From Dimargaris cristalligena (taxonomy: Eukaryota > Kickxellomycota > Dimargaritomycetes > Dimargaritales > Dimargaritaceae), in contig JANBQC010000184.1 in NCBI GenBank assembly GCA_027576995.1, forward strand, positions 1 to 45,809: a stretch of DNA of 45,809 nt, given 5' to 3'. The position numbers were made by a program, and so were the translations under genes. The notes under the pieces were generated by a model. That model ran no database searches, was not told the DNA's origin, and saw only the letters and a program-made list of their open reading frames with translations. Of this stretch, positions 11,601 through 26,600 are shown piece by piece. The number at the start of each line of letters is the position of its first letter. Within the stretch, counting starts at the first letter, position 1.

Positions 11601-14600
11601 AATCTGGCCTGAATCTCACTACAGGGCCCGTGCTAGCGGCTGCCCTCATTCACGACCCAGTAGATAGCAGTTCCACCCGCCTTTTCCTTACTATTCACCA
11701 TGCCCTGGTGGACCTTGTAGGTTGGCGCATACTAATTGAGGACCTCAACACTCTACTCGGCCAGAAAGAACTCCCGCCCAAGACGTTATCTTTCCAGGCC
11801 TGGGCTACCCAATTGAACGACTACGCCACAGCCCTTTCTGCCGACATCTGGCCCCAACAGGTGGACCCAGCGACTCCCATATCCAATATCAGGAAGCTAT
11901 TACCCTCGCCCGAGATATCCGTCTCGGATACCCAGATTGCTCGCTTATCGGTATCCTTTGAATTTGACTGGGATTTTACCAACTCCCTCCTCTTTCAGCT
12001 CGCTCCGCAGTGGCACGTTACCCCACGTGATCTACTCTTGGCGACATTCACACAGTCGTTTGCCACTGTAGTTGGTCTATCTCAAGTCACTCTATGTATG
12101 GAGGGCCATGGCCGCGAGCCCTGGTCCCCAGACCAAGATATAACCCGTACTGTGGGATGGTTTACCGCTCTTTATCCTCTTGTACTTCGTATTCAGCCGG
12201 GCCAGTCCCTGTACGACCTATTACGCCATACTAAAGAGGCCTTGCAACAGATTCCCGGAAAAGGGTTTCCCTATGCCTTACTTAAGTACATGCCGTCAGT
12301 CCGCCCAGAGGAGCGCGCCAAACTCGAGGCCAAGACACCTGTCCAGCTAGACGTTCAATTCAATTATTTTGGGCGGTTCACCAACACAAACGGTGATTAT
12401 AGTGATGGCCCTCTATCTATTGAGTGGTCGGACTTGTTCGGTCTACACGATTTCGCTCCAAATGACCACGTGATTTACGATATCAACCCCATGCCCACAT
12501 TAGTAGGTGACCAACTGCGCCTCGTTTTGGAATACAACCCGCGAGTGTATCATAGGGATATCATTGCCCAAATAATGAATGGCTGGCAGCGCAACCTTGT
12601 TGAACTCAATGACATGGCTCGGCATTCCCAGTCAATTGTGGCTGAACCGCTGTTCACTCGGTATGACTTCCCCCACCTCCAACTCTCTGAAACCGAGTTC
12701 AGTGAGATTCTTGGTACGCTCAACAGTCGAGGCATATCGTTAAACCAGGTGAGAGACCTATTGCCATGCATTGCGGTCCAGGGCGGATTATTGACCGGGT
12801 TAGAGGTGAACCCTTCGGCCTATCTTGTTCAGATGGCCTTCAAACTTACTGGTCCACTTGATTCCAAGCGTCTCCTTCAGGCCTGGGAGTCGGTCGCTAA
12901 CCAACATTCCCCTTTACGCACAGTATTTATCGAGTCGTCAGCTAAACAATCCCAGGGGTTTGTCCAGGCCTTACTTCACCCATTTTCTACTAACTGGACG
13001 ACTGGTGAAAAGCCTATTGATTCACTCGACCTATTTTTTGCGGATAACCACAAATATGGGTTCACCCTAAACGCCCACATGATCCGAAACTTTATCTTTC
13101 CAACAGCAGATCGTCTGGTGCATGACATTGTTTTAACCATTCACCATTCCCTTATCGACGGCTGGTCACTGCCTCTGCTGCTTCAACAGTGGATGGACAC
13201 TTACCACCATCCTCAGCTACTGGCCCCTCTCTTGCTTACATCATTTGATGCGGTTGTTAGCCACATCCAAACGATTGATTCAACATCCGCCCAGGAATTC
13301 TGGTCTGATTTCCTGGGTAATTTTTCAAAGACGCCGGCACCGTTAATTCTTCCCCCGGGCTACAGTTCTCTTGGCTTTGACGCCTTAACAACTGATCTTA
13401 ATGTGCCCAAGGTAGCGATGACCAATCGGGCCCAATTGTTAGGGGTGACATTGTCAACCCTGCTACAGGCAACATATGCCCTTGTACTGGGTCGCCTTAT
13501 TGGTCAAGATGACGTGGTATTCGGAATGACGGTCTCTGGCCGCAACCTGAACCTATCGGGGATGGACCAAGTCATTGGCCCGCTTATCAACACTGTGCCC
13601 TTCCGAGTGCGCCTAGACCAGCCCTCTGTAAGTACCTGTTTGAAATCTATTTACCAAAACCAGGTAAACATGATCCCTTTCGAGCATACCATTTTGACCG
13701 ATATTACCCGATGGGTCACATATGGCGAACCCAGTCCTCTCTTTAATACCTCATTGGGCTTTGAGAATTTCCCAGACATCAAAACAAACTCCTATCACCA
13801 GCTGTCAATATCCGATATCCGCATCCACGAATTTACGGAATACCCTCTCACCGTCAATTTTATTGACCAGCCCAGTGGAATTCAAGTTAAAGTATTTTAC
13901 AATACGGCCATGTATTCAAATTCAGCCATTCAGCAGTTAGTTAACATGCTCCAAACCGTCCTAGAACAAATATTAAACGCCGATCACGAAGTGTCTATTG
14001 ACCAGATCTCACTCTCTCCGGTATCAGCATCCCTTTCGTCCACACCTAGATACTCGAATTCTACGGGAACCACCATTACAACCGGTTCCTTAATTCCTGA
14101 TTTAAATAATGGCTCGTTCAAGAATGACCCCAACCTCTCGGTATATATATCTAGGAACCTAACATTATCGTATGGTCAACTCAATCAGCTAACCAATTTG
14201 CTGTCATGTCAAACCACCCAAGAAACGGTACCGGACTCTATCACAATTGTGGCCTTGCTCGAAACGCCTGACCAACTCCTGGTTTGTTTAAATACAGCAG
14301 TCAAACTAGAGGCCCAGCTACTACCACTCGATTTGGATAGCCCTATTGGCTATTTAGTAGAGTTTATTGAATTAGTAGGTGCCAATGTTGTATGGCTACC
14401 AACTGCGAAGTTAGAACTGTTTTCGCCATATTTACCGATGGGCGTCCGAGTAGTTTGTTTGCCAAATCCTTCGAGTTCTCCTAACAGTGCCCTACCATCG
14501 CTTCACCAATATCAACCATCGGTCGCTCCCCAAGGCCTTACCCTGTTGCTCGCCTCGGGATGGAAAATTGGTAGCCCTATAATAACCTCCGTATCAGACT

Positions 14601-17600
14601 CGGCTCTTTTACACACTCTCTCCTCAACCCACCCGCATGTCAGTGGCCAAGGACAGTATATTGGTTTTCCTAGTCTAGCCTTAGATTGTTCACAGGCAAT
14701 TTGGTTGGTACTTTCCGGTCTACGCTTGGGTTTAACCATGGTGGTACCGGATAGCCCCAAATTAACTAAAGTCAAATCGGCCCTTTGTCATATTGTAATA
14801 GCGGACCTACTTCCATCATCACCCAATGGTGTCAAGAAACTTATCCTTTGCGACCTGGGCCAAATCACCTGGTTGGACACTGACCATTTGGCCAATACTT
14901 CCCAACCCTGTCTAGCCTATAATGGGAACATTTTCATGGGGCACTCGTTTGTAGCTAGTGGGCAGTTAGGCACCCGTAAATTACCTTCCTTTTGTAATCC
15001 CCCAGAACATGCCTCTCTGGCGATACTGGATGGTCACGGCCAGTCTTGCCCACTGGGCGTTATTGGCCAATTGGCATTCATTAATCCGCTGGGTTTTACT
15101 ATACCCAAATCCAACGAGACCTCGGTTCTTGGCTACTGGGATAAACCTGGCATAGTATCTATTATAGGATCTCATCATCAACGAGTAACAGTCCAAGGCC
15201 GCCAGGTACATCTAGGGCTAGTGGAGGAGGTTCTAAATCAATTTGGGCTCCGGTCCCCACGAGCTTTGCTGCTCCATGGCGATCAATTGGTAGCTTTGGT
15301 GCCAAATACCTCGGAGCAGGATCTGGTTCATCTATCCTACAAAATAGCTTCCTCTACTATTCCCTCCGCCTTTGTACCCCATGTTGTAATCCCCACCGAT
15401 GCTTTTCCCCATGTGGCCGAATCCACTGAACATTGCCCCAAGTCCTTTGCCCAAGCCTACCTCGCTGCTCTACCTTTACGATCCTCACAGATATTATCCG
15501 ATACGGAGTGGTGGTTAACTGTCGTTGTGAATGAGATTTACTCCTCTCTTCAGCAGTTACCCTCCGGTTCACCAGATACAGCGCCCGTCTGGTCCACTGC
15601 AGGTTTTCCATTGTCCAAGCTTGAACTAGTTCAATTCTTGGTCCTCGAGAAATATGGGGTGGGGTTGACTCTGGGGGATTTAGTCAAATATGGCGACATC
15701 AAATTATTAGCTGACGTAATATCCAGCCAGTTGGACACCCAAACATTCAATATCAGTGATAAGGTTGCCACCAACGATCATGGCATTTTTAATGCCGAAC
15801 CCCATTCACGCAATTATGTGTACCACCAGCCCATCTCGAGCTTCCAGCAGAGTATTTGGTCCTTTGGTCGTCTAGAGCATATTCCGCGTATTTTCTACCA
15901 CCAGGCAACCATTGTCTCAACCTTTCCCTTGGCGTTTACTACAGTTCGGCAAGTTATGGCCAAAACTGTGGCCCAACATGACTCACTAAGGTCTGCTTTT
16001 CTATGCCGCAGGGGTACTGTTGGTAGTTACATTCTTCCGTCAGTCCCACTTAACATTAAGGACCACCGGGACAGGACTTTAGTAAGCGGAGCGCTCCAGG
16101 GCTCAGCGTCTGAACAAGAATTAGAGGAACCCGAATTTAACCTATCAGCGGGAATACTGGTACAGGTCGATTTTTTCCAAGCGTCAGAAATTAAAAAAGG
16201 CGGAGTACAAACCTCCATTGTAATTCGCATCCACGAGATTGCTGGCGATGCTGTTTTCTACCAAGGTTTAGTCAATGGTCTTGTTTCGATATTATCATCT
16301 GAATCTAGAGATCTGTTGCAGCATCCAACTAGCCAATCAACCAACAATATCGTGAGGAGTCGCGTAAGGGCTGGGAGTTTGCCTTCCGCGACTGCCCCAG
16401 AGCCCATGCCAAGAAAATCCAACACACCCCAGACGGTAGGGAGCATACCTATTACCCCAGTTCTACCATTGGACTATAACCGACCTTTGCTACCAACATT
16501 TCAAAATGGGATGGTCCAAGCTCAAACCAGTACAAAATTGGCTGTAGCCGTCAAGAAAATGGCCCAGGAAATCGATTGCGATGTAGGGGATTTGTGGCTG
16601 ACGCTATTTGCTGCATTCCTACTGCAGATCGCTATACCGGGGGAGGTATCCGTAGAGGCAAGATTCTCGCAAACCCCATACCGCTTGGACCATCCGCATG
16701 CCTTTGATACACATTTAAACCACACACTAATCCAAGTGGATAAGAAGTCTCCAAACAGCATACACGGATTGGCCGCCCTTATAGCTGGTCAAAAGGGGGC
16801 TACTTATACGCTATCAGGTCAGCCACCTATTCCGGCAGAAAAACAATATGGAATCTGGGCCCAAGCGGGAGTGTATCCAAGATCCCAACTGGGTTTCCAA
16901 TACCAAGCACCCGCGCCACACAGCTTTACGAGTAATCTAATGATTCACAATGACGTCCCACTGAACACTGTCTTTGTCCATGATATAGTTTGTTTTATCG
17001 CTAAAGGAGCCGACCTTTTTGAATGCTCAGTAAGATTTAATATGGACGTATACCTTGAGGATACCATCAGTCGAATGCTACATAATTTTCTGTATTTTTC
17101 CTACCAGGCCATTCAATTGGGTTCGAATTTGAATAACGTTCCTTTGGTCTGTGAAAGAGAGGAACGCGTCCTTCTTCAAGATTTTGCAAAGGTCTGCGAA
17201 TCAACCTCTCCGACTAAACAAAGTACACCGAGTGTATTGGATAGTTTTCACCAGGCTGCCCAGAATTATTCCAATCAAACCGCCATCGATGTATTGGGGA
17301 CGACACTAACATACTCGTCACTTTTATCTCGCATAGATATCGTTGCGGAACTTCTTCAACAGACTAATGTCGGAGTCGGGGATGTCGTTGGTGTTACCGT
17401 ATCAAACCACCCTAATACTGTCATCGCAATGCTGGCGGTATGGAAAATTGGCGCAATTTATGTGCCAGTCGACGCAAAGCTACCCAAGAATCGTCAAAAT
17501 CTTATAATCGAAGAAGCCAATTGTGTAGCCATACTAAATACAACCAAATCGTTGGCGGAAGGGCCCAGTGTTACCAGTACGCATGCTATGAATCTGCCAA

Positions 17601-20600
17601 TCAGCCAGGGCGCCTCTGCTACATCAAACAATGGCACACTATCAGACAACTTGGCCTATATCGTTTTTACCTCAGGAACCACCGGTAAACCAAAGGGTGT
17701 CATGGTTACCCACCACAGTCTGAACCATATTATAAATAACCCTGAATTCCATGACTTTCAGAAGCCGTACCAACGAGTCATGGTGGGCGTAGCTCCTGGG
17801 TTCGACGTGTTTTTCCTCAACACTCTTCTTCCACTGTGCCACGGATCAACCTTAGTATTCTATGGCGAAGATATAACCAAAACGCTAGCCACAGTCGACC
17901 AAGTATTCCTTGTACCATCAGTCCTCAGGATTCTTAGCCCAACCGACTACCCGAATCTCCAGCAAATCTACTTGGCTGGTGAGCCTGTGAGTCGTGACCT
18001 GGCTGACAGGTGGCTAGCTACGGCTACGGTTACAATCTACAACGGCTATGGACCTACAGAAACGGCCATCATTAGTCACATGACCAAAATCCCTCCTACT
18101 GGGCCTGTTCCCATCGGTCGACCTGTAACTGGTTACGAATGCTACATCCTCAACCCGAATTTACGGCTCGTTCCCATTGGGGCCGTCGGCGAAATCTACA
18201 TTGGCGGCATTGGTGTCAGTAAGGGCTACATCAACCGCATCGATCTGAATCCTATCAAGTTTATTGATAACCACTTCACGGGAAAGGGGAAATTGTACCG
18301 TACCAACGATCTAGGCCGCTGGTTAACAAACGGCCAGGTTGAATATTTAGGGCGAATAGGTAGCCAGGTCAAGCTCCGGGGATTTCGTATTGAACTGGAG
18401 GAAATTCGGAGTGTTTTGATAGGCCAAAGCGGAGTTCACGACAGCGTCGTATTTATCCACAACCAGCAGCTAATCGCGTACGTTTTTCCCGAAACCGCAG
18501 CCGATGAAGACCGCCTACAAAACATTTTGAGTGATCACTTACCAACCTATATGGTGCCTAGCTATATCTTAGGTCTTCCCCAGGTCCCATTGACCAGGAA
18601 CGATAAATGTGATATCCAGTTCCTTCGAGCCCATTTCATTGAACACTTTAATTCCCAGCAAAAAGGAACCCCAACGACACTCGACGCAAACAATATCGAC
18701 CCATCACTGGAAACTCTGGCTAAGGCTTTGGTGGATGTCCTCAGTCTATCCCCCGAACAAGTTAACCTGAGCCTATCCTTTTTTAAGCTCGGCGGTGACT
18801 CCATCTCGGCAATTCAGGTATCGTCAAAGTGTCGCCAACTCGGACTAACCATACCTGCCTCGGCCTTCCTTGGTCGAGGAACTTTACTAGACGTGGTCAA
18901 ATTAATGAAGCCGATTTCGTCAGCCTCGGATAGGGCATTGGCACCGGTCAGTAATTTCACCGCCTTCCCGCTTACTCCCATCCAACAATGGTTCTTTGAC
19001 CAACCTTGGACTAACATTCACCACTTTAACCAGTCGTTTGTCCTAGAGCTGACTCAACCACTGGGTATCAGCCGTCTCAATTCAGCACTACTTAGTCTCA
19101 TCAACCACCATGACATGTTACGCTGTCGATTTATCCGAGATAGTGCCAGGCCAAACATCCCGTGGGAACAGGCCATTATACCACCATTTACCGAGTTGCC
19201 CATACCTACCGCTGAGGTCAAGGTGCCACAGGAAGGGCTTACAACTTGCTTTTTAGATATTCAGTCGTCTCTGAATATATCCCAAGGCCACCACCTGGCT
19301 GCAGGCCTGATCGCATTAACTGATGGAACTAGTAGTTCGATAATTACCAATGGTACGGCCAAAGGGTCGACCCCCACTACAACCACTCGGCTGCTGTTTC
19401 TCACTATCCACCATCTAGTCGTAGATTTGGTATCTTGGTCTGTTTTACTCGAAGACCTAGTGCTGCTACTAGAGGGTCGCCAGCCTATCCCACAACATCT
19501 GTCATTTGCAACCTGGGCTACTGAGCTGACTAACCGGTTCAACCAATCCGCGGCTGCCGAAAAAGAAACCAAACTCTGGTCCACTGAGGCATTTCCTAAG
19601 CCCTTTTTACCCCGCGTGGACTCTGATTACTTGTCATTGAATATCCAAGGTAATGCTCAGCACCAGATGCTTACACTACATCCTGCCTTATCCAATTCTC
19701 TACTCCAAATTGGAAAGTGCCTTAGTCAGCCGTTGGAGATTATGCTGGCTGCATTATTCCAATCCCTATTTCTGGTGACCCAAGAATCAATGATTACGGT
19801 ATTCAATGAGTCACACGGTCGTCAGCTCCTACAACCATCTGCCGATACCAGCCGTATTGTTGGTTGGTTTACGGCCCTAGTGCCCTGCTGTGCCCAAGTT
19901 GGTTCTAATACAACAATCGCCGACTACCTTAAACTGGCCAAACGTGCACTCCACCCTTCCGCCCAGCTTGACTTGGCTCAGTGGCCGTACAAGAAAATGG
20001 ATCATACATCCCACATGTACACCCCCTGCCATCCCTTGGATCTGGTGTTTAATTACTTTGGGAAAATAGTTGACGATGATTGTCTCACTACTAATGGGAA
20101 AGCCCCATGGGTCCCTCGACTGGACCTGACCTCCACTCTGGCCAACTGTGATGCCTCTGAAACCCGCCCCCAATTACTGGAAATACTCGGTATTCAAACA
20201 GTAACAGGCCTCCAGTTTTCCTTTCAATACTGCCCCCAGGTTATATCGTCGTCTATAATCACCGATATTATGGTCCGGTTCGAGGAATCGATTCGCAGTA
20301 TAATTGGACATATATCTCAATTCCCCGAAATGGCCTACTGGGTACCCCTGGACTTCCCCCTGCTAAAGGGAAGTCAGTCAGACCTTGCCAAGATTGAAAG
20401 TGAGCTCCATGAATTGAACATAGTGTCGGCCGAAGTTGAGGACATCTACCCCATGCTGCCGACGCAGATAGGCTTACTGGCAACTACGGCGAAGGATTCG
20501 ACCAAGTACCTGGCTCATTTGACCTTTACCATTGAGGGCCTGGTTACCCTGACTCAGCTAAAAACAGCGACAGGCTTGATAGTCGCTCTTCACCCTATTA

Positions 20601-23600
20601 TGCGGACAAAATTCTTGACAAACTGGTACAACGATTTCAATACTGGGGCTCAAGTGACCATGAAGCCCGGACATTTTGACTTGGATTTTATCAAAGAGTG
20701 GTCTGACGTTGGGGTGGCGAATGAAGCGGGATATCTCCAGAAAATTATGGATAAGGGTTTTAACCCTGGTAGCCCACCTATCCATTTTGGGTTAAAGCAG
20801 CTTAACAAAACCAAGTTCCGTTACTATGTGACAGCCCACCATGCCTTACTGGACGGGTGGTCGGTAGCAATATTCCTGGACCAGTTACGCCATTATATCA
20901 GTACCCCGCAGATTGGACTAATGCCCAAAGCCACTTTCAAGACTTATATCCAGTATATTCAAGAATTGGACCATTCCGCCGCCCTGGAATTCTGGAACGA
21001 GTACCTGGGCGGTGTAAAACAGCCTACTGAGCTGCAGCTTCCTAAGCCACAAGTTACCCCTGACATCCCAAACTCCGCCACCAACTGCGTACTTCACCCC
21101 CAAGCGAATCGAATTCAGAACCTGGCCCGGCTAATGAACACCACTCCCTATACCTTCATCAAGGCGGCATGGGCGCTTTTACTCAGTCGGTACACCGACC
21201 AAACCGACGTGATTTTCGGCAACACGGTCTCTGGAAGGGCACTTCCTTTAGAGGGCATCGAGGAGATCGTCGGATGTCTCATCAACACATTGCCCTTCCG
21301 GGTGCAGGTGGATCCCAATCAGACTGTTAGCCAGTATATCAATCAAATTGGTGCTGATTCTCAGCATATTACACCCTACGAATACTGTCACTTGGCGGAT
21401 ATTGACACCAAGCTAGTGGGGTCAATCAGTGCCAAACATATGTTTAATACCCTGATTGTCTATGAGAATTATCCCAGTTCACGGCTTAAGAAGTATACGC
21501 AACAAGTTACATTCAGTGACATCGTGTCGGATGTGACCACCGAATACCCATTATCGTTGATGTTTCAAATACAAAACAATGAATTAGTTGCTACATTCAG
21601 CTGGCATACCGCTGCATTTGACGCGCCCTGTGTTGGATCTCTAATCAAGCATTTCCACTCAATTTTTAAGGCTTTGGTGTCAAAGGTCGAAACCTCGGAT
21701 ATGGATAGTTTAATCGGGGAGATCCCTATGTTGTCTCCCTCTGAAGTTAAATTGTTAACCGATTCCTTTGCCAGGCCCCACAGGGATATTGATTTCCAAA
21801 CCTGCATTCCTGGCCTATTTAGCAACATGGCTCACCAGACACCCACAGAGGTTGCGGTAGAACATGCTGGTGTCAAATACACATACGCCGAATTGCACAC
21901 ACAGGTTATACTCGCAGCCCAAGTTTTCAATTCGTTAGGCATTAAGCCGGAAGAGCCGATTGGCATAATTATTGAGCGCCTTCCAAGTACGATTGTGGCA
22001 ATGCTGGCTGTCCATTTCGCGGGGGCCGCCTTTGTCCCTATTGACCCGGAGTATCCTCTGGACCGCATAAAATATATTATCGGGGACTGCAGCATCCGGT
22101 ATATGTTTTCCAATGCGAAGGACCTCACCAAAGCCCGCCAGGCTACCCAAGATTGTCATATTCGACTAATTTTCCAGGAAGACCTATTCGACATGACTCT
22201 CAAAGAGGTAGGGGAGCATTCCCGGCCACTGCCTTCCATCCGGCCTAACCATTTATCACATATTCTGTACACCTCGGGTACCACGGGTAAGCCGAAGGGG
22301 GTCCAAATGGAGCATCGAGTATTGGCCAACCTAGTGCAACAGAGCGACAACGTAATGGCAGTGACTAAAGGGTTGCGGGTTATGCAGAACATGGCACTCA
22401 CCTTTGATGGTGCCCTTTACGAAATCATGGGTGCCCTATGCAATGGAGCTACTCTGGTCTTACCCACAGAACTTCTGGAAACTCTATCCCAAGTGGACAT
22501 CCTTACCGCAACTCCCACTATGCTCTCGTCGATTGACCCTACCCACTACCCTAATATCCAGAAGGTTGTGGCGGGCGGGGAAGCATTTCCCCTCCAAGTA
22601 GCCGAGCGTTGGGCCCGCCACTGCCAAGTATATAACATGTACGGACCAACCGAATGTATTGTCAGCCATACTGTCGAGTTCAAACTGGGAGATCAAATCA
22701 CGATTGGTCACCCGATTCCCAACACGGAATGTTATATTCTTGACCGCCATCTACGCCCCATGCCGATTGGTATCCCCGGCGAGCTCTATATAGGAGGTAT
22801 CTGTGTCACTCGAGGCTATGTTAATCTACCCGAACTTAACGTGGAGCGCATTCTTCCTAATCCATTTACAGGCCAAGGTTATATCTACCGCACAGGTGAC
22901 ATTGGTCGTTGGCACTCTAATGGAACCATCGAATATATAGCTCGGCGGGATGATCAGCTTAAAGTTCGCGGCCACCGGGTTGAGCCCCAAGAGATCGAAG
23001 CCGTTTTGCTCAATTATTCGGGAGTCGAGAGTGCCGCCGCGGTTATGTCATCCGGCAAACTTCACGGATTTGTAAGTCCCAACTTGATTTCCATCCAAGA
23101 CATCAAAGCCCATCTCTCAACACATCTTCCGCATTACATGATTCCACATACCGTTTTTGCCCTCGACGCACTACCCCAAACTATCAACGGCAAAACCGAC
23201 AAACGAGCGTTGATAAGTATGCTTCCGGAGCTAACGAATAAGTACACTACGCTGACTATTACAGCTCCGCAGAGCCCCGCACAGCTGCTCCTTGTGAATG
23301 CCCTTAGCCAGACGCTGAATGTCCCTGCTGTTGAGATTGATCTCCACCATTCATTTTTCCAATTAGGGGGTGACTCGATTTCAGCCATTCGGTTGTCTTC
23401 TATATGCCGGGATAGTGGGCTACACCTATCGATGGCTCAAATATTTAACAGTACGAATATTATACAGTTGGCCGAGTTCTCTTCCCAAGAGAATATGCCC
23501 GCCAACTCAACAAAAATCGATACTCGTAATATCTACCAGCCCTTTTCTCTTCTAGAACCGACTGAATCGCCTCATGCAACGGTGGACTCCTTAGTGAAAG

Positions 23601-26600
23601 AAGCGGCTTATCAGTTGAAACTTAATCCGGAAGACATTACGGATATTATGCCAACGTCAAGCTTGCAGATAGGGTTTCTCATCAACACCCTCAAAGATCC
23701 GACCGCATATATGGTCCAGCAGTCGTACATGATTACAGGCCCCCTTGACGAAGCTCGCCTTCAACGTGCTTGGCATCAAGTGGCCAAGAGACACACGACT
23801 TTAAATACCAAATTTTTCCAACCCGGTTCGCTCTCAACCCACAGTTTCTTACAAGTGATCACTCAAGCTTGTGACATTGAGTGGTCATTCAGCCCCAGTA
23901 GAACTTGCGATGACTGGGCCGAGTTGCAACAGGCTTACCTTGCTTCAGATCGTCGCCGCGGGTTCACCTTTGACGGGCCATTACTACGGATGGCATTTTA
24001 CAAATTATCTTCCACTGATGAACAGAAGCATGAGTGTCTATTTACTTTCCACCATGCCTTACTCGACGCTTGGTCCCAAAACCAAATCATGGCGGAGTGG
24101 TCTGAGCTATACCATGGTATTGCCCTGGCGCCCTGCACTCAATTTACGGACTATATCGCTTATCTCCGGTCCCTTGACCAATCCGAAGTTCGTCAGTATT
24201 GGGAAGCTAATCTGGACGGGGCTTTGCCTACTCCAGCCATCCAGTTTCCCGTCTACGCTACGGCTCCTCAGGGCGAATTTGGTTTATATACCTCCAAACT
24301 GTCTATTGACTCGACTGCGCTGCAGAGTTTCTGTCGCAAATACCATATAACTCTGAATTCCCTTTTACGGAGTGTATGGGCCCTTACACTGGCCCGCTAT
24401 TTAGACCCATCCGGTGAAGTGACCTTTGGCGTACTTACTTCTGGTCGTAATGTACCTGTCCTGGGGATCCAAAATATGGTGGGTATGTGTATCAATACCC
24501 TGCCGTTCCGGGTCAGCGTCAATTTGGAAGCGTCAATAGTCGATTTCATACAGTTAATTCACCGCCAGTCCGGGGAACTAACCGCATCTGAACAATGCCA
24601 CCTTGTAGATATCCGGAGGTGGGGTAAAGTTGACACAAACGCTAGGTTATTCGACACCCTCCTTATTTTCGATAGCTTCCCGGCCTCTCTACCTAGCGTC
24701 ACTGATCCCCAAATAACATTCCACCCGCAGGAGGGACATAATTTTACGGAATATGCCTACACAATGAACTTTACCAGCGCAGGCGATGCCCTAGAATGCC
24801 ATCTATTATACAAGACCCACTACTGCAGCGAGCTGTATTCCCATTTTCTCGTTCAGTTTCTAGACCACTGCTTACGTCACATCGTCAGTGAGTCCACTTC
24901 ATTGTTACTCGACGTGATGACTCTTCCGACTGACGAGGCTCAGCTGATACACCAATGGTCTCGAGGGCCAATCCAGAAGTCTCCCCAGCAGCAATGGTCA
25001 GCCTGCCAACTGTTCACGAAACACCTTTCAAATCGAGCTAATGCGATTGCCATTGAGACTGATCAACGAGTTTATACATACAGCGACCTATACCGAGGTG
25101 CCCGCGCTATCGCCCTGTCCCTCCAGCTCCAGGGCTTTCGCCCCGACTGTTTTGCCATTCTGCTATTCGATCAATCAACGGAATTCATTATCAGCTATCT
25201 GGCTGTGCTACTTGCCGGCGGTGTATGTGTACCCATGGACGCTTCCAATTCAATTGAGCGGTTACGCTACATGACTGAGTTATTAGACGAGCCCTGGGCT
25301 TTGACTACCATTATCCACAAGGAAAAGGCTATACAACAATTAGTAATTAGCGACGACAGGCTTATTCTAGTCGATTCTGCCCAAATCCGTGATAGAGACT
25401 CGACCGGTTTCCAACCCGATATAACCCGCACACCATCTGATCTCATGTATATTCTGTTCACATCCGGTACTACAGGCCAGCCTAAAGGAGTGCCTATTCG
25501 GCATGAATCATTCACCAATTTTATTCTTTCGTTTACCGAGACAACAGGGATTAGCGAAGCAACTCGCCAACTCTGGACCTTAAATCTTGCCTTTGATGGA
25601 TGTCTCTGTGAAATTTTCGGTCCGCTTATCATGGGTGGTACTTTGATCGTTCCCAGTGGCCCAATGGTAGACTCCCTCCACCTTGCTAATACAAGTGTCC
25701 TGATTCCGTCCCTCTTATCCGCCATCAACCCCACGGATTTCCCTAATCTGACCAAAGTCATAACGGGCACGGATGTCCTACACCCGCAGGTTGCCCAAAA
25801 GTGGAGTCCACATGTGACCATGTACAACCTGTATGGGCCCACCGAGACCACTATTGCCTGTCACATGGATATACTCGAACCCTGTCCAATACCGACAATC
25901 GGCAAGCCCCTGGCCAATATTCAGGGCTATATCCTGAATGACCATTTACACTGCGTACCCGTGGGCGTGGCTGGTGAGCTGTATATCGGCGGCCCAGGTA
26001 TCAGTAGCGGGTATTGGAAACAACCCGAGCTCACCGCCAAGGCGTTTATCCCCAACCCGTTCGACACCGGCAAGCTGTATCGCACGGGCGATATTGTCTG
26101 TTGGTTGCCAACCGGAAAGGTCCACTTTATCACTCGTAAGGATTACCAGGTCAAACTGCGCGGTTACCGTATCGAATTAGGTGAAGTCGAAAATACCGCC
26201 CTACTGAACGAACAGGTTACTAATGCCACGGCATGTATAACGCAGAATCAGTTAGTACTATACGTCGCCCCCGGCCACATCAATACTCCGGCCCTTCAGA
26301 CCCACCTGGCCGAAAAACTTCCCCATTATATGGTTCCCAGTTTCATTATCCCATTGGACCAGATGCCCTTGACCGCGGTGGGTAAGGTTGACCGCAAAAC
26401 TCTCCAGGCAAAGTCTTTACCGGCGAATAACTTTTCCGAGCATGCTTTGGACACCAAACCTTTGACCCCGACGTTCCTTCTTATGCGGAAGGCGCTGGTT
26501 GCCACCTTAAAGGTGGACCCACAGCATGTCGTACCCGCAACATCGTTCCTTCAATTAGGTGGCGATTCTATTTCAGCCATCCAGTTTGCCACCAAATGTA

